Source: CAG-791 sp045546175 (GTDB lineage Bacteria; Bacillota; Clostridia; Lachnospirales; Lachnospiraceae). From it: DNA of 64,000 bases. The stretch lies in assembly GCA_045546175.1 (NCBI GenBank), contig JAZQCI010000029.1, positions 9,846-73,845 of the forward strand, given 5' to 3'. Below, in pieces: positions 43,072 through 52,299 of the stretch; positions within the stretch are counted from its first letter, which is position 1, and every line of letters starts with the position of its first letter. The notes beneath the pieces are model-generated. The model searched no databases. It was given only the letters and a program-made list of their open reading frames with translations, and was not told where the DNA came from. Both the position numbers and the translations under genes were made by a program.

Positions 43072-43425
43072 TTACTCCCTGTTTTTAAGCACCTCCGCCG
43101 GCGTCACCCTGTCAATCTTTCGCACCAGAAGCGCATTGATCACAAAATACATATTTCCGTTCAGGTAGAGCTTCCGGATCTCGTCGATATCCATGAACAC
43201 GGTAAAATTCGGCGAGTACTGCACGATGCTGTCCACCCGGAAGGCGTAATACTGCTCGGCCTCCCTGTCCTCCAGGACCACCGTCTCTCCCTTTTCCACG
43301 CCTGTGCTGATGCCTTTGAGAACCTTGACGCGGTTCTCGCCTTCGCCGTAGAACTTGACCAGATCGGTCGTTGACAACTGCATGCCGATTGAATATACAA
43401 TGGAAGGAAGAGTAAACTCAATCAC
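43072..43425 (-). CDS. Hypothetical protein (up to 117 aa)
   Basis: No family recognised. The mid-part is beta-rich (ETVVLEDREAEQYYAFRVDS) and ends PAEVLKNRE. The start is uncertain: GTG 43425 is the longest option, while ATG 43380 (QLSTTDLVKFYGEG) is equally plausible but lacks a clear ribosome binding site. It is divergent from the HAD phosphatase gene and shares a 27-bp intergenic gap if the long form is right. Confidence 0.55.
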   Translation of the reverse strand: MIEFTLPSIVYSIGMQLSTTDLVKFYGEGENRVKVLKGISTGVEKGETVVLEDREAEQYYAFRVDSIVQYSPNFTVFMDIDEIRKLYLNGNMYFVINALLVRKIDRVTPAEVLKNRE

Positions 43426-43451
43426 CTTCGCAGACAGTAAGGAGAATCACT

Positions 43452-44246
43452 ATGCTCAGTAAAGAAAACGCTTTGGACGGCGTCCGCCTCTTCGTCCTCG
43501 ACATGGACGGAACTGTTTACCTGGGAGATAACCCGATCGAGGGCGCCCTGGATTTCGTGAGGGAGATCGAGGCCTCCCCGGACAGAGACTATATTTTCTT
43601 TACCAATAACGCCTCGAAAGTGCCCGCTGTGTACGTCGAAAAGCTTCACAAGATGGGGCTCGACGTGCCCTCGGACAAAGTAGTGACCGCCGGCGATGTC
43701 TGCGCTCTCTACATCATGGACAACTGGCCGGGCGGGCGCGTCTACCTCAACGGGACACCTCTTCTTGAGGAGAGCTGGCGCTCGATGAACATCAATCTCG
43801 TCGATGAAAAACCCGATGTCGCCGTGCAGAGCTTCGACACCACGCTGACCTATGAAAAGCTGGAGAAAATCTGCAATTTCGTGCGCGACGGCGTGCCGTT
43901 TATCGCGACCCACATGGACATCAACTGTCCCACGGCGACCGGCTACATGCCGGACTGCGGCGCCATGTGCAGCCTGATCACAGCTTCGACCGGCGTCGAG
44001 CCCCGCTATCTGGGAAAGCCCTGGAAGGAAACGGTGGAAATGATCGCTCAGCTCACCGCCTATGAGCCTTACGAGATGGCTTTTGTCGGCGACCGGCTCT
44101 ACACCGATGTCGCGACCGGCGTCCGCAACGGGGCGAAAGGATTTCTCGTGCTGACAGGCGAAGCGACCATGCAGACGGTGGCGGAGTCCGATGTGGAGCC
44201 CACCTGCATTTTCGAATCGCTGAATGAGATGCGGAAATACCTGTAA
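43452..44246 (+). CDS. HAD-IIA phosphatase (NagD-like)
   Basis: A 264-residue HAD subfamily IIA hydrolase: nucleophile motif VLDMDGTVYLGD, motif II FFTNNASK, and motif IV MAFVGDRLYTDVATG. The C2 cap of this group accepts nucleotide or sugar phosphates. TAAGGAG precedes the ATG, and a strong terminator follows. It is a housekeeping-type monophosphatase with unknown specific substrate. Confidence 0.92.
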   Translation: MLSKENALDGVRLFVLDMDGTVYLGDNPIEGALDFVREIEASPDRDYIFFTNNASKVPAVYVEKLHKMGLDVPSDKVVTAGDVCALYIMDNWPGGRVYLNGTPLLEESWRSMNINLVDEKPDVAVQSFDTTLTYEKLEKICNFVRDGVPFIATHMDINCPTATGYMPDCGAMCSLITASTGVEPRYLGKPWKETVEMIAQLTAYEPYEMAFVGDRLYTDVATGVRNGAKGFLVLTGEATMQTVAESDVEPTCIFESLNEMRKYL

Positions 44247-44262
44247 TTGATACATCTGATGA

Positions 44263-44296
44263 AGACCTCCGAGGGATCGGCAATCCCCGGAGGTCT
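44263..44296 (+). terminator. Terminator after the HAD phosphatase
   Basis: AGACCTCCG pairs with CGGAGGTCT, followed by TTTC. It separates the phosphatase from trmD. Confidence 0.8.
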
Positions 44297-44364
44297 TTTC
44301 ATTTACGCAAACTACCCCGGAGGTCGTTTTCTGTTATACTGGTGTCGAAAGAGAGGACTCCGCC

Positions 44365-45123
44365 ATGAAGATCACATTTCTGACCATATTCCCGCAGCTT
44401 TTCGACAGTTTTCTGGCATCGCCGATTCCTCAGCGCGCCATAAAAAAAGGCGTCCTGGAGATAGACGTCGTTGATATCAAGGTCTATTCTCCCGGCAGCT
44501 TTCGGCACATCGACGACTCGCCCTTCGGCGGCGGCCCCGGCATGGTGATGCGCTGCCAGCCGGTCCTGGATGCGCTGCGCGCTGTCAAAAAAGAGCAGCC
44601 GGCAGGTACATCTGTTACTGCCGCTCTCTCCCCCGCCGGCGCCGTCTTCACCCAGAAGACCGCCCACCGCTTCGCGGACCTCGATCACCTGATTCTGCTC
44701 TGCGGCCACTACGAGGGCATGGACGAGCGCATCTACCGCCATGTAGACGAAGAGGTTTCCATCGGCGACTTCATCCTGACGGGCGGAGAGCTGGCCGCTA
44801 TGGCTGTCGCAGACGCCGTAATAAGGCTTTTGCCCGGCGCCATCCGCTCGGAGAGCACCGGAGAAGAGTCATTTGAAAACGGCCTGCTGGAGTACCCGCA
44901 GTACACCCAGCCGGCCGTCTATGATGGTGAATCCGTACCTGACGTTCTTCTGTCAGGCAATCATGAAAAAATAAGAAAGTGGAGACTCAAGGAGTCTCTG
45001 CGCAAAACGCTGCTGCGCAGGCCGGACCTGCTCGAGGGCAGGTCCCTCACGGAGGAGGAAAAGCGGTTCCTCGAAGAGATCAGAGCCGAAGAGACTGCTC
45101 CGGCAGTATCCGTCAGTCCTTAA
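44365..45123 (+). CDS. trmD: tRNA (guanine37-N1)-methyltransferase
   Basis: A 252-residue SPOUT methyltransferase that methylates G37 of tRNAs with G36, protecting the reading frame. Blocks are ITFLTIFPQLFDSFL, DDSPFGGGPGMVMR, LLCGHYEGMDERI, SIGDFILTGGELAAM and the knot-end LEYPQYTQP. It is not next to rimM or rplS as usual. Its end overlaps the convergent pfkB-family gene by 11 bp. Confidence 0.95.
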   Translation: MKITFLTIFPQLFDSFLASPIPQRAIKKGVLEIDVVDIKVYSPGSFRHIDDSPFGGGPGMVMRCQPVLDALRAVKKEQPAGTSVTAALSPAGAVFTQKTAHRFADLDHLILLCGHYEGMDERIYRHVDEEVSIGDFILTGGELAAMAVADAVIRLLPGAIRSESTGEESFENGLLEYPQYTQPAVYDGESVPDVLLSGNHEKIRKWRLKESLRKTLLRRPDLLEGRSLTEEEKRFLEEIRAEETAPAVSVSP

Positions 45124-46030
45124 CACGGATGGTCTGCAGAAGCGCCTCGACTTCCGGCCTGGTCGCAAGTTCCGTGGAGGCCGTGCTGGCACTGCCGGCG
45201 GCCTGTCCGGTCAGGAAGGCCTTTTCAAAGTTTCCTTCGGATTCCAGGTACCCGGCGATAAAGCCCGCCACCATGGAGTCGCCTGCTCCCACCGTGTTGA
45301 CCACCTCGATCTTCGGGGCATCGCCTTTGAAGACTTGGCCCTGCTCCGTGACCAGAACGGCGCCGTGGCCGCCCATGGAGACGAGTACGTTGCGGGCGCC
45401 CATTTCCCTGAGCTTATTTGCGTAGGGAACGACGTCTTCCTGTGTTTTCAGTTCCACATCGAAGATCCATCCCAGCTCATGATGATTGGGCTTGATCAGG
45501 AAGGGGTGATACTTAAGTACGTTGGTCAGAAGACTTCCCTCCGCATCGACTACGATCTCGATTCTCCTGCCGTCCAGTCTCTGCAGGATCCGCTCGTACA
45601 TGTCCTCCGGAAGTGTGCCGGGGATACTGCCGGAGATGACCAGGATGTCGCCTTCCTGCAGCTTGTCGAGCTTTCTGTAGAGTTCTTCGATATCTTCCGC
45701 GGTGATCTTCGGTCCCTGTCCGTTGATGGCCGTCTCCTCATCGGAGATCATCTTGAGGTTGATGCGGGAAAATCCCTCTTTGACATAGATGAAATCGGTC
45801 ATGCAGCCGTAGTCCTGCATCCTGTCCTCGATCTCTCTGCCGGTGAACCCTGCCAGAAATCCGAGCGCCACGCTCTTATGGCCGAGGCCCGCCAGGACGA
45901 TGGAGACGTTGAGTCCCTTTCCTCCCGGAAGGACCTTTTCGGAGAAGGTGCGGTTGATCTCACCTGCCTGAAAGTGTTTCACACCGACGATATAATCAAC
46001 AGATGGATTGAAAGTAAGTGTATAAATCAT
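45113..46030 (-). CDS. PfkB-family 1-phosphofructokinase/tagatose-6-phosphate-type kinase
   Basis: A 305-residue ribokinase-fold sugar kinase of the FruK/LacC branch: front MIYTLTFNPSVDYIV, GGKGLNVSIVLAGLG, PNHHELGWIF and the catalytic NTVGAGDSMVAGF. It would phosphorylate a ketohexose phosphate to the bisphosphate. It is the last gene of a PTS locus with mtlA and a Zn-dehydrogenase, so its substrate is probably the ketose phosphate produced there. The 3' end overlaps convergent trmD. Confidence 0.9.
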   Translation of the reverse strand: MIYTLTFNPSVDYIVGVKHFQAGEINRTFSEKVLPGGKGLNVSIVLAGLGHKSVALGFLAGFTGREIEDRMQDYGCMTDFIYVKEGFSRINLKMISDEETAINGQGPKITAEDIEELYRKLDKLQEGDILVISGSIPGTLPEDMYERILQRLDGRRIEIVVDAEGSLLTNVLKYHPFLIKPNHHELGWIFDVELKTQEDVVPYANKLREMGARNVLVSMGGHGAVLVTEQGQVFKGDAPKIEVVNTVGAGDSMVAGFIAGYLESEGNFEKAFLTGQAAGSASTASTELATRPEVEALLQTIRVKD

Positions 46031-46099
46031 TTTCTGCTCCTTTTACTCTGCCAGCCGCCGGACGCGGGGCGCTGAATAGTTACTGCATTTTTCAGGCGC

Positions 46100-47371
46100 T
46101 CAGATGCCGACTTCCACGCCGAAATGCTCAAAGATCATTCGCTCCGCCTCGGGATTCCAGAGTCCCTTGTGCGCCTTGCAGCACTCATCCAGCTTCTTGA
46201 AGAAGGGATCCTTCTCGCCCAGCTTGCCGAAGTCCTCGATGGCCGTCAGGGGCATTTCGAACTGGGTGTAAGCGAGCTTCTTGCCGCCCTTGATGTTAGG
46301 AAGGTTGCAGGTCGCCTCGGCGATGCAGTCGATGCCGCCGACGTGAGTGACCATGATGGCGGGATCGATGATGCCCTTTGCCGCCAGTTCGTTGGCCTCG
46401 ATCAGGTCCTCATTTGTGCCGCCGGTCGTTCCCATAATGTGGGTCGAATTGTAATGGCAGTCGTAAAGATTGATTTTGGCTGTGAAATTGTGATCGCTGG
46501 GGCCGGAGAAAAAGCTCATGCAGCCGTCAAATGCCATGACCTGGTTGCCCAGTTCCGCAACAGCGGGAATCGGGACGTAGATCAGGACGTCGTCATAGCC
46601 GTGTCCCTCGGTCAGGTCGATCAGGCCCTTCTTGGGATCTTCCATCTTGGCGGTATTGGCGTAGATGAGCTCGATGCCGTGTTCCGCAGCGTACTCGGGA
46701 CTGATGACTTCCTTCGCTCTCGCTATTTTGGCGTCGTCGACATCGGTCACAACGATCCTCTTCGGATGATATTCACAGACGATGCCGTAAGCCACAGCGC
46801 CCAGGCCCATGGGGCCGCAGCCGCCCATGATGATCAGGTTGCCGCCGCGCTTAAGGCCCATCTCATGGACATAGTTCTTGCGGTTGGTGTGATACTGGGC
46901 GTGGAAAGCGCCGATGGAGCAGCTCAGGGGCTCACCGAGGGATGCCTTGTAGAAGCTGTCGCCGTCGAAAGGCATCAGGGCACCGACCTCCATGGCCTCG
47001 TGAGGGAAGATGCAGTAGGTGCAGTCTCCGCCGAAGTATTCGTAGGAATATCCGGGAGAGTCCATACTTCCCTTGTAGTTCAGGGCCGGCTGCTGGGCAA
47101 ACCGCATGCCGGGTTTAAACTGATCTTTCCATTTCTCGCCGACTTTTACGATGATGCCGGCAAACTCGTGTCCGGTCAGAACCGGATTGGTCTCGATATT
47201 CTGCGGGCAGCGCTTGTGGTTCTTGCCCTGCTTCGCAAGCTTATAGGTGGACATGCAGAGGCTGTCACTGTAGATTTTGGCCAGAATCTCATCGTCCTTG
47301 ATCTCGGGCAGTTCAAACTCTTCCAGCCTAAGATCCATCTCTCCATACATTCTTACGCCTTTTACCTTCAT
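46100..47371 (-). CDS. Zn-binding MDR dehydrogenase, L-sorbose-1-phosphate reductase (SorE)-like
   Basis: A 423-residue medium-chain dehydrogenase. GHEFAGIIVKVGEKW carries the GHE zinc motif and LIIMGGCGPMGLGAVAYG the NAD(P)-binding glycines; KIARAKEV follows a VVTDVDD acidic end that prefers NAD. Length and overall sequence suit the SorE group that interconverts ketohexose 1-phosphate and hexitol phosphate. In this locus it would replace the missing MtlD by oxidising the hexitol phosphate delivered by the PTS. AAGGAGG precedes the ATG. Confidence 0.85.
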   Translation of the reverse strand: MKVKGVRMYGEMDLRLEEFELPEIKDDEILAKIYSDSLCMSTYKLAKQGKNHKRCPQNIETNPVLTGHEFAGIIVKVGEKWKDQFKPGMRFAQQPALNYKGSMDSPGYSYEYFGGDCTYCIFPHEAMEVGALMPFDGDSFYKASLGEPLSCSIGAFHAQYHTNRKNYVHEMGLKRGGNLIIMGGCGPMGLGAVAYGIVCEYHPKRIVVTDVDDAKIARAKEVISPEYAAEHGIELIYANTAKMEDPKKGLIDLTEGHGYDDVLIYVPIPAVAELGNQVMAFDGCMSFFSGPSDHNFTAKINLYDCHYNSTHIMGTTGGTNEDLIEANELAAKGIIDPAIMVTHVGGIDCIAEATCNLPNIKGGKKLAYTQFEMPLTAIEDFGKLGEKDPFFKKLDECCKAHKGLWNPEAERMIFEHFGVEVGI

Positions 47372-47415
47372 TTTTTCCTCCTTCGTCTGATTAGTACTGT
47401 ATATTCAAGGCACGC

Positions 47416-47438
47416 AGTGGGGGTGTCTCCCCCACTGT
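47416..47438 (-). terminator. Intercistronic hairpin between the PTS and dehydrogenase genes
   Basis: CAGTGGGGG pairs perfectly with CCCCCACTG around a 5-base loop, without a T run on the minus strand. It probably tunes the relative expression or stability of the two cistrons. Confidence 0.6.
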
Positions 47439-47452
47439 GTTATTATTGTAAG

Positions 47453-49327
47453 TTACGCTTTGAACAGCTCGTAGATCTCATCCACGCTCATGTGCAGGAT
47501 CTTCTCTACTGCTTCCTCGGACTCGCAGGTCATGGCGATCTTTCCAAGTGTCTCGACGTGGTCGTCACCCGCAGAGGCCACTGCGATGACCAGTTTGACA
47601 GTCTCGCCGTCACCCCAGTCGATGCCTTCCGGATAAGTCATGATCGCGAGACCGGAGTTCTTGATCTCTCCGATGACGCTCTCGATGCCGTGAGGGATCG
47701 CGAGGCTGTTGCCGATGGCCGTATTGAAGACATCTTCCTTGGCCACCATGCCGTCTACATATTTCTCGGTTACATAGCCGCTGTCGACGAGCAGCTTACC
47801 GATCGTGCGGATCGCAGTCTCCTTATCGACGGGCGCATTGTTAAGGATAATATTCTTTTTGAGCAGGACGCCGCCGTGGAAGTCGCTGCTGTCTGCATCG
47901 GCCACATTGCGGTTGGAACGGGCGCCGATGATCTCGGCGACGATCTGGTCATACTCAGGGGCGTTCATAAAGTTGCTGATGGTCACGATCCTTGCGGCAG
48001 GAGCGGACTTTCTGGCGCGCTCCACCAGATCCTTATGGCAGACGACGAAGCGGATGCCTGCGGGAACTTCGGATACTGAATAGTGATGGACCTTGATGTT
48101 GCCAAGGCCTGCTGCCTCAAGCTTTTTCTGAAGGACTGCTGCGCCCATGGCGGAGGAGCCCATGCCTGCGTCACAGGCAAATGCGATGGCGTCAAGTGTT
48201 CTCAGATCGACTTCACTGCCGTCCGCAGCTACCGTATAAGCGCCGCCGGCAACTGCCTGTCCCTTGGAAGCCGCCTTCATCTCGGACATCTGGTTCTGCG
48301 CTTCCTCAAGGCTTGCGCTGCCGGACATCTTGACGATCGGGGAAGCGATCACGAAGGAAACTGTCGTTGCGATCAGGAAGCTAATGATGACCATGATCTG
48401 GCCGCCTCTGGGTGCCACAGCCAGCATAGCCAGGATGGACCCGGGGGAGGCCGGGCTGACAAGGCCGACATTAAACAGGGTGTTGAAGAACATAGCTGCT
48501 ACGCTGCCTCCGATGGTTGCCAAGAGAAGCAGGGGGTTCATCAGAACATAAGGGAAGTAGATCTCATGAATACCGCCGAGCACATGGACGATCAGGGCAC
48601 CGGGTGCGGAGTCCTTCGTGATCTTATCCTTGGCAAACATCCAGTAAGCGAGCAGGACGCCTGCGCCTGCGCCGGGGTTGGTCTCGATCATGTAGAAAAT
48701 AGATTTTCCAAGGGTCTTCGCCTGCTCCGCTCCGAGGGGAGTGAAGATGCCGTGGTTGATGGCATTGTTGAGGAAGAGGACCTTAGCGGGCTCGACAAAG
48801 ATGGAAACCAGAGGAAGAAGTCCCATGTTGACCAGGATGTCAACGCCGCCCTGCAGGAATACGAGGACTGCTGCCATGACAGGTCCGATCAGATAGAAAC
48901 CGATGATCGCCAGGATCATGCCCAGGATACCGATGGAGAAGTTGTTGACCAGCATCTCGAAACCGGCGGGAATCTTTCCCTCGACCGCCTGATCAAATTT
49001 TTTAATCACAAATCCGCCGAGCGGACCGACCATCATGGCACCCATCAGCATGGGATAATCGGGTGCGCCGCAGATCACACCGACGCAGGCGATCGCGCCC
49101 ATGACCGCGCCTCTCTGTCCGCCGACCATTCTGCCGCCCGTATAGGCGATCAGGATCGGGAGCACATAGGAGAGCATCGGGCTGACCATAGTCGCCAGCT
49201 TATCATTGGGGAACCACCCGGCTTCGATGAACAGCGCCGTGATCAGGCCCCACGCGATAAATGCGCCGATATTCGGCATGACCATTCCACTCAGGAATCT
49301 TCCGAAGGACTGTACCTTTTCTTTCAT
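47453..49327 (-). CDS. mtlA: Mannitol-type PTS transporter, fused IICBA
   Basis: A 624-residue PTS permease in C-B-A order. The membrane IIC domain has GRFLSGMVMPNIGAFIAWG and VHVLGGIHEIYFPYVLMNP (GIHE motif). IIB carries the phospho-Cys in FACDAGMGSSAMGA, and IIA the phospho-His in SLAIPHGIESV. It imports and phosphorylates mannitol or a similar hexitol. It is divergent from the BglG/MtlR regulator across a 284-bp control region and leads the dehydrogenase-kinase operon. Confidence 0.93.
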   Translation of the reverse strand: MKEKVQSFGRFLSGMVMPNIGAFIAWGLITALFIEAGWFPNDKLATMVSPMLSYVLPILIAYTGGRMVGGQRGAVMGAIACVGVICGAPDYPMLMGAMMVGPLGGFVIKKFDQAVEGKIPAGFEMLVNNFSIGILGMILAIIGFYLIGPVMAAVLVFLQGGVDILVNMGLLPLVSIFVEPAKVLFLNNAINHGIFTPLGAEQAKTLGKSIFYMIETNPGAGAGVLLAYWMFAKDKITKDSAPGALIVHVLGGIHEIYFPYVLMNPLLLLATIGGSVAAMFFNTLFNVGLVSPASPGSILAMLAVAPRGGQIMVIISFLIATTVSFVIASPIVKMSGSASLEEAQNQMSEMKAASKGQAVAGGAYTVAADGSEVDLRTLDAIAFACDAGMGSSAMGAAVLQKKLEAAGLGNIKVHHYSVSEVPAGIRFVVCHKDLVERARKSAPAARIVTISNFMNAPEYDQIVAEIIGARSNRNVADADSSDFHGGVLLKKNIILNNAPVDKETAIRTIGKLLVDSGYVTEKYVDGMVAKEDVFNTAIGNSLAIPHGIESVIGEIKNSGLAIMTYPEGIDWGDGETVKLVIAVASAGDDHVETLGKIAMTCESEEAVEKILHMSVDEIYELFKA

Positions 49328-49611
49328 GATTTACCTCCTCATACATTTGCGAACAAGCAGCTGCGCGGTTTCCGCGGCGGTGTCTCCTGTTCAGTTTTCT
49401 TTTGATGAGATAATTATAGGTTCGTCATGATGCCGATAGCAACGAATACAAACCCGACTTTGTCACCATCAAAAGTGACAAACACTTTGGCAACTTGGGG
49501 CCTTCCTCTGTCGTGTTTTCATAGGATTCCTTTGCTTATCTGATATAATAGAAAAGAACTCAAAGTCGCTATGACCAATCATTTTGTCATTTTGCTTTAT
49601 TAGGAAATGCC
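49328..49611. promoter_or_regulatory. Divergent control region of the mannitol-type PTS locus
   Basis: On the minus strand TATAAT (near 49414-49420) with TTGCTA 18 bp upstream forms a promoter for mtlA. On the plus strand TATAAT at 49544-49549 serves the regulator. Between them lies an 8-bp perfect inverted repeat, TTTGTCAC/GTGACAAA around 8 bases (49459-49482), a likely operator for the regulator, and a weaker ATGAC/GTCAT pair at 49571-49590. Confidence 0.65.
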
Positions 49612-51774
49612 ATGACTAATTTTACATTGAGAACGCAGCAAATTCTGGAAATTTTGCTGAGCGGAAAGGGACCCGTGACCAAACAGGAGATCGCGGATCA
49701 GCTTGGGGTCAGCAAGCGGACCGTCCAGCGGGAATTCGGCTTTCTGGAAAGCGATATACGCCCCTACGGACTCAGCCTTGTTAACCACAAGGGAAAAGGG
49801 ATCGTGCTCTCCGGGGAGCAGCAAAATATCGAAGAGCTCCGCAGCCGGCTCCGGGACGACAGCGTGGAGGAGGCCGGAATCGATGAACGGCGAAGGCACC
49901 TGCTCTTTGAACTTCTGCGGGATCGGGAACCCAGAAAGCTGTATTACTACAGCCAGATGCTCGGCGTCAGTGAGACGACCGTTGCCGGCGACATGGAGGC
50001 CCTGGGCGATTGGTTTGCCCGCAATCATCTTGAAGTGATCCGCCGTCCGGGCTACGGGGTCATACTGAGCGGCTCGGAAGGGGACTACCGGGAGGCCATG
50101 CGCCGATTCATCCATGAAAACCGGTCCCGCCGCGGCGGCAAAGGCAGCAACAGCAGTGCCTTGGGCTCTGCCGGATCTTCCGCCCGCAAAAGACATACGG
50201 AAGAAGCCGTCACGGACATCCTGCTGAACATCTCAGGCAGCGGAATCTACTCCCTGCTCAACAACGACATTCTGGCCAGGGTCTATGATGTCCTGGTCGG
50301 CATGGACGATCCCGGGCTGCGGCAGCTGGCGGACAACGCCCTGACGGGGCTCGCCATCCACATCGCGATCGCCATCGACCGCGTCCAGCAAGGAGCTGTC
50401 GTGAATGCCGGCGAAAAAGTGCTGGAGGACCTGACGTCCTGGGACGGCTATGATCTGGCCTCGAGGATCCTGCGGAAAATGGAGGAGGAATTTGAGATCA
50501 CGATCCCCGGCGTGGAGATCTCCTATATTCTCCTGCACCTGCGCGGCTCCAAGATCGCCTATTCCGGGACCGCGGGCGATTCGCCGTCGCGTGACGACGC
50601 CGTCATGCGGCGGCTGCGCGGAATCGACGAGGAGAAGCTCCTGGACATGATCGACGAAATGGTGGATATCTTTAATCCCGCGATCAGCTACGACCTCAAA
50701 TGCGACGAGGACTTCGTGCGGGGACTTTTAGTCCATCTGCGGCCGGTCATTGTGCGGTTGTTCAACCACATGAATATCTTCAACCCGATCCTCCCCGACA
50801 TCCTGGAGGAATACCCGGATGTTTTCGAGCGGTGTGACAGGGCTGCCGCGGTGATCGAGCGGGAGACACACGAGACGGTATGCAGCGAGGAGATCGGATT
50901 TCTTGCCATGCACTTCGGAGCCGCGGAGGAGCGGATCCTGGAGCGCAAGAAAGCGGCCCGCCGCGTCATCATCGGCGTGGTCTGCGCCAGCGGATTCGGG
51001 GTTGCCAGGCTGATGCTGACCAAGCTCAGCAACCGTCTGGGTGACAGGGCAACTTTTCGCGCCTACGGAAAGGATGAGATCACGCCCGGCGTGATCGCGG
51101 ACACAGACTTCTTTGTCTCCACCCTGAACCTGGACTCCCTGGGAATCGACTGTGTGCGGATCAGCCCGCTGATCACTGCCAGCGACCTCTCCCAGATCGA
51201 GTACCGCATCCAGGGCTACGGCCAGGTCCGCCGCCACAAGCAGGACACGGACTTTGCCCGCAAAATGGACGATGTCGGGATCATCGCCCGGGACCTCTCT
51301 TCCCTGCTCCGCAAGTACCGCCACTATCAGGTCTCTGCCGGCGTCAGCTTCCGGGAGCTTCTGAGAGTCCTCGCCATGCAGGTCACGGACAGCCTGGCTT
51401 CCGCCGCCAAGGTCATCGACTCCGTCACAGAGCGCGAGCGTCTCAACTCCCAGATCTTCCCGGAGATGGAATTCTGCCTCCTGCACAGCCGGAGTGACGC
51501 CGTCACGGAGACGATTTTTGTCAGCTGTACGCCCAGAGAAGCAGAGCGCTTTACCGACCCTTCCCTGAAGGGAATCAAGGCCGCGGTACTTCTGCTCATG
51601 CCGGTGGACGACTATCGCCGGATCCACGCCGATGTGCTCGGGCGCATCTCCGCCGCCTTTGTCAGGAACGAAGACTTCCTCAGTGCGATCCATGCCGGAC
51701 AGGAAAACGAAGTCCGCAGGGAACTCACCCACGAACTTCGCACTTTTTTCACCGAATATGTAGAAAAACTATAA
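49612..51774 (+). CDS. BglG/MtlR-family PTS-regulated transcriptional activator
   Basis: A 720-residue regulator. Two N-terminal helix-turn-helix domains (TKQEIADQLGVSKRTVQREF; MLGVSETTVAGDMEAL) precede two PRD domains with regulatory histidines (for example LAIHIAIAIDRV and VHLRPVIVRLFNHMN), a IIB-like domain (IGVVCASGFGVARLM, with Cys) and a C-terminal IIA-like domain lacking an obvious HGT-type motif. This is the MtlR layout: the PTS phosphorylates PRDs and the IIB/IIA domains to switch mtl expression. Divergent from mtlA. Confidence 0.9.
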   Translation: MTNFTLRTQQILEILLSGKGPVTKQEIADQLGVSKRTVQREFGFLESDIRPYGLSLVNHKGKGIVLSGEQQNIEELRSRLRDDSVEEAGIDERRRHLLFELLRDREPRKLYYYSQMLGVSETTVAGDMEALGDWFARNHLEVIRRPGYGVILSGSEGDYREAMRRFIHENRSRRGGKGSNSSALGSAGSSARKRHTEEAVTDILLNISGSGIYSLLNNDILARVYDVLVGMDDPGLRQLADNALTGLAIHIAIAIDRVQQGAVVNAGEKVLEDLTSWDGYDLASRILRKMEEEFEITIPGVEISYILLHLRGSKIAYSGTAGDSPSRDDAVMRRLRGIDEEKLLDMIDEMVDIFNPAISYDLKCDEDFVRGLLVHLRPVIVRLFNHMNIFNPILPDILEEYPDVFERCDRAAAVIERETHETVCSEEIGFLAMHFGAAEERILERKKAARRVIIGVVCASGFGVARLMLTKLSNRLGDRATFRAYGKDEITPGVIADTDFFVSTLNLDSLGIDCVRISPLITASDLSQIEYRIQGYGQVRRHKQDTDFARKMDDVGIIARDLSSLLRKYRHYQVSAGVSFRELLRVLAMQVTDSLASAAKVIDSVTERERLNSQIFPEMEFCLLHSRSDAVTETIFVSCTPREAERFTDPSLKGIKAAVLLLMPVDDYRRIHADVLGRISAAFVRNEDFLSAIHAGQENEVRRELTHELRTFFTEYVEKL

Positions 51775-51906
51775 CTCAGGCGGGAAGATGTCCCCCTCCG
51801 AATTATGCAGCGCGCAGAAAAAGGGCCTGCCCGATCCGGAGAGTTCCGGTCCGGACAGGCCCTGCATTTTCATGCTCCGATTCTGTAACCTGTGACCCGG
51901 CGGTAC
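51775..51906. other. Native region downstream of guaA, now left flank of the IME
   Basis: Only a terminator hairpin is recognised (51822-51863). In the ancestral order guaA would end just to the right of here, tail-to-tail with the BglG-type gene. Confidence 0.45.
51822..51863. terminator. Terminator of the BglG-type gene
   Basis: AGGGCCTG pairs with CAGGCCCT with further inner CCGG pairing; A-rich before and ATTTTC after it. It can work in both directions, serving the regulator and, before the insertion, guaA. Confidence 0.7.
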
Positions 51907-51919
51907 TACTCCAGCTCGA
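51907..51919 (-). repeat. Displaced guaA 3' tail (att site, distal side)
   Basis: The minus strand TCGAGCTGGAGTA matches the last codons of guaA (TCGAGCTGGAATA) at 62376-62388 with one mismatch. In frame it would end R-L-E-L-E-stop against T-I-E-L-E-stop in guaA. This is the relic expected when an element inserts into the end of guaA and supplies a replacement tail. Confidence 0.5.
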
Positions 51920-51947
51920 GTCTCCATAAAGAAATCTGCGTAATTTT

Positions 51948-51965
51948 AGTAGCGTGTGCGCTACT
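51948..51965. promoter_or_regulatory. Left-end copy of the IME repressor operator
   Basis: AGTAGC, six bases, GCTACT: the same dyad form as three sites in the control region at 61465-61549. It lies outside the 25-bp repeat but inside the guaA-tail boundary, supporting the wider element border. It may tie repressor control to the attachment region. Confidence 0.5.
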
Positions 51966-52015
51966 TTTATTTGGTTTTATCGCCCATTTGGATCACGATA
52001 ATTTATATCGCGCTC

Positions 52016-52040
52016 AAAGTGTACTCAAAATGTACTCACG
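52016..52040 (+). repeat. 25-bp direct repeat, left copy (integrase arm-type site)
   Basis: Identical to 62293-62317. It contains TGTACTCA at 52020-52027 and 52031-52038, period 11, the spacing of one helical turn. Confidence 0.75.
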
Positions 52041-52146
52041 GCTGTTCTTAGTTCAAACTGTTTCGCGGCTGGTGTCCCCAATTTGTACCCACTGGCTTCT
52101 TTGCCTGAATCAGTCGCCCTATTAGTCACCTTGCGCGAAGTCAATA
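52041..52146. other. Left end of the IME, non-coding
   Basis: AT-rich, no gene recognised. It holds the inner side of the left arm repeat and precedes an HTH fragment. Confidence 0.4.
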
Positions 52147-52299
52147 TTAATCATGCTTGATCTCCCAATGTCCGTGATTTCCGCTTCCAACGTAATGTAA
52201 TTCATCCATCGCATTAATAATCCTTTGAAGAGAACGGAGACTGATGGATAAATTTTCCGCCATTTCTTTCCGGATAATTCTGTTATTTGACTTTACCAT
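52147..52299 (-). pseudogene. Winged-helix C-terminal fragment (AlbA/RecG-like family end)
   Basis: A 50-codon frame encodes SNNRIIRKEMAENLSISLRS, LQRIINAMDEL and a final GSGNHGHWEI, the usual C-terminal winged helix of AlbA_2/RecG-like ATP-binding regulators. A stop lies a few codons upstream, so only the end survives. Probably a relic of an older cargo gene. Confidence 0.5.

Noticed and set aside
46124..49405. Long plus-strand open frames opposite the dehydrogenase and mtlA genes
   Set aside because: They are antisense to clear family members, have no ribosome binding sites and show no protein signature; typical shadows of GC-rich genes.
49571..49590. Second full operator before the BglG-type gene
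   Set aside because: Only five matching bases per arm and different spacing from the clear dyad at 49459-49482.
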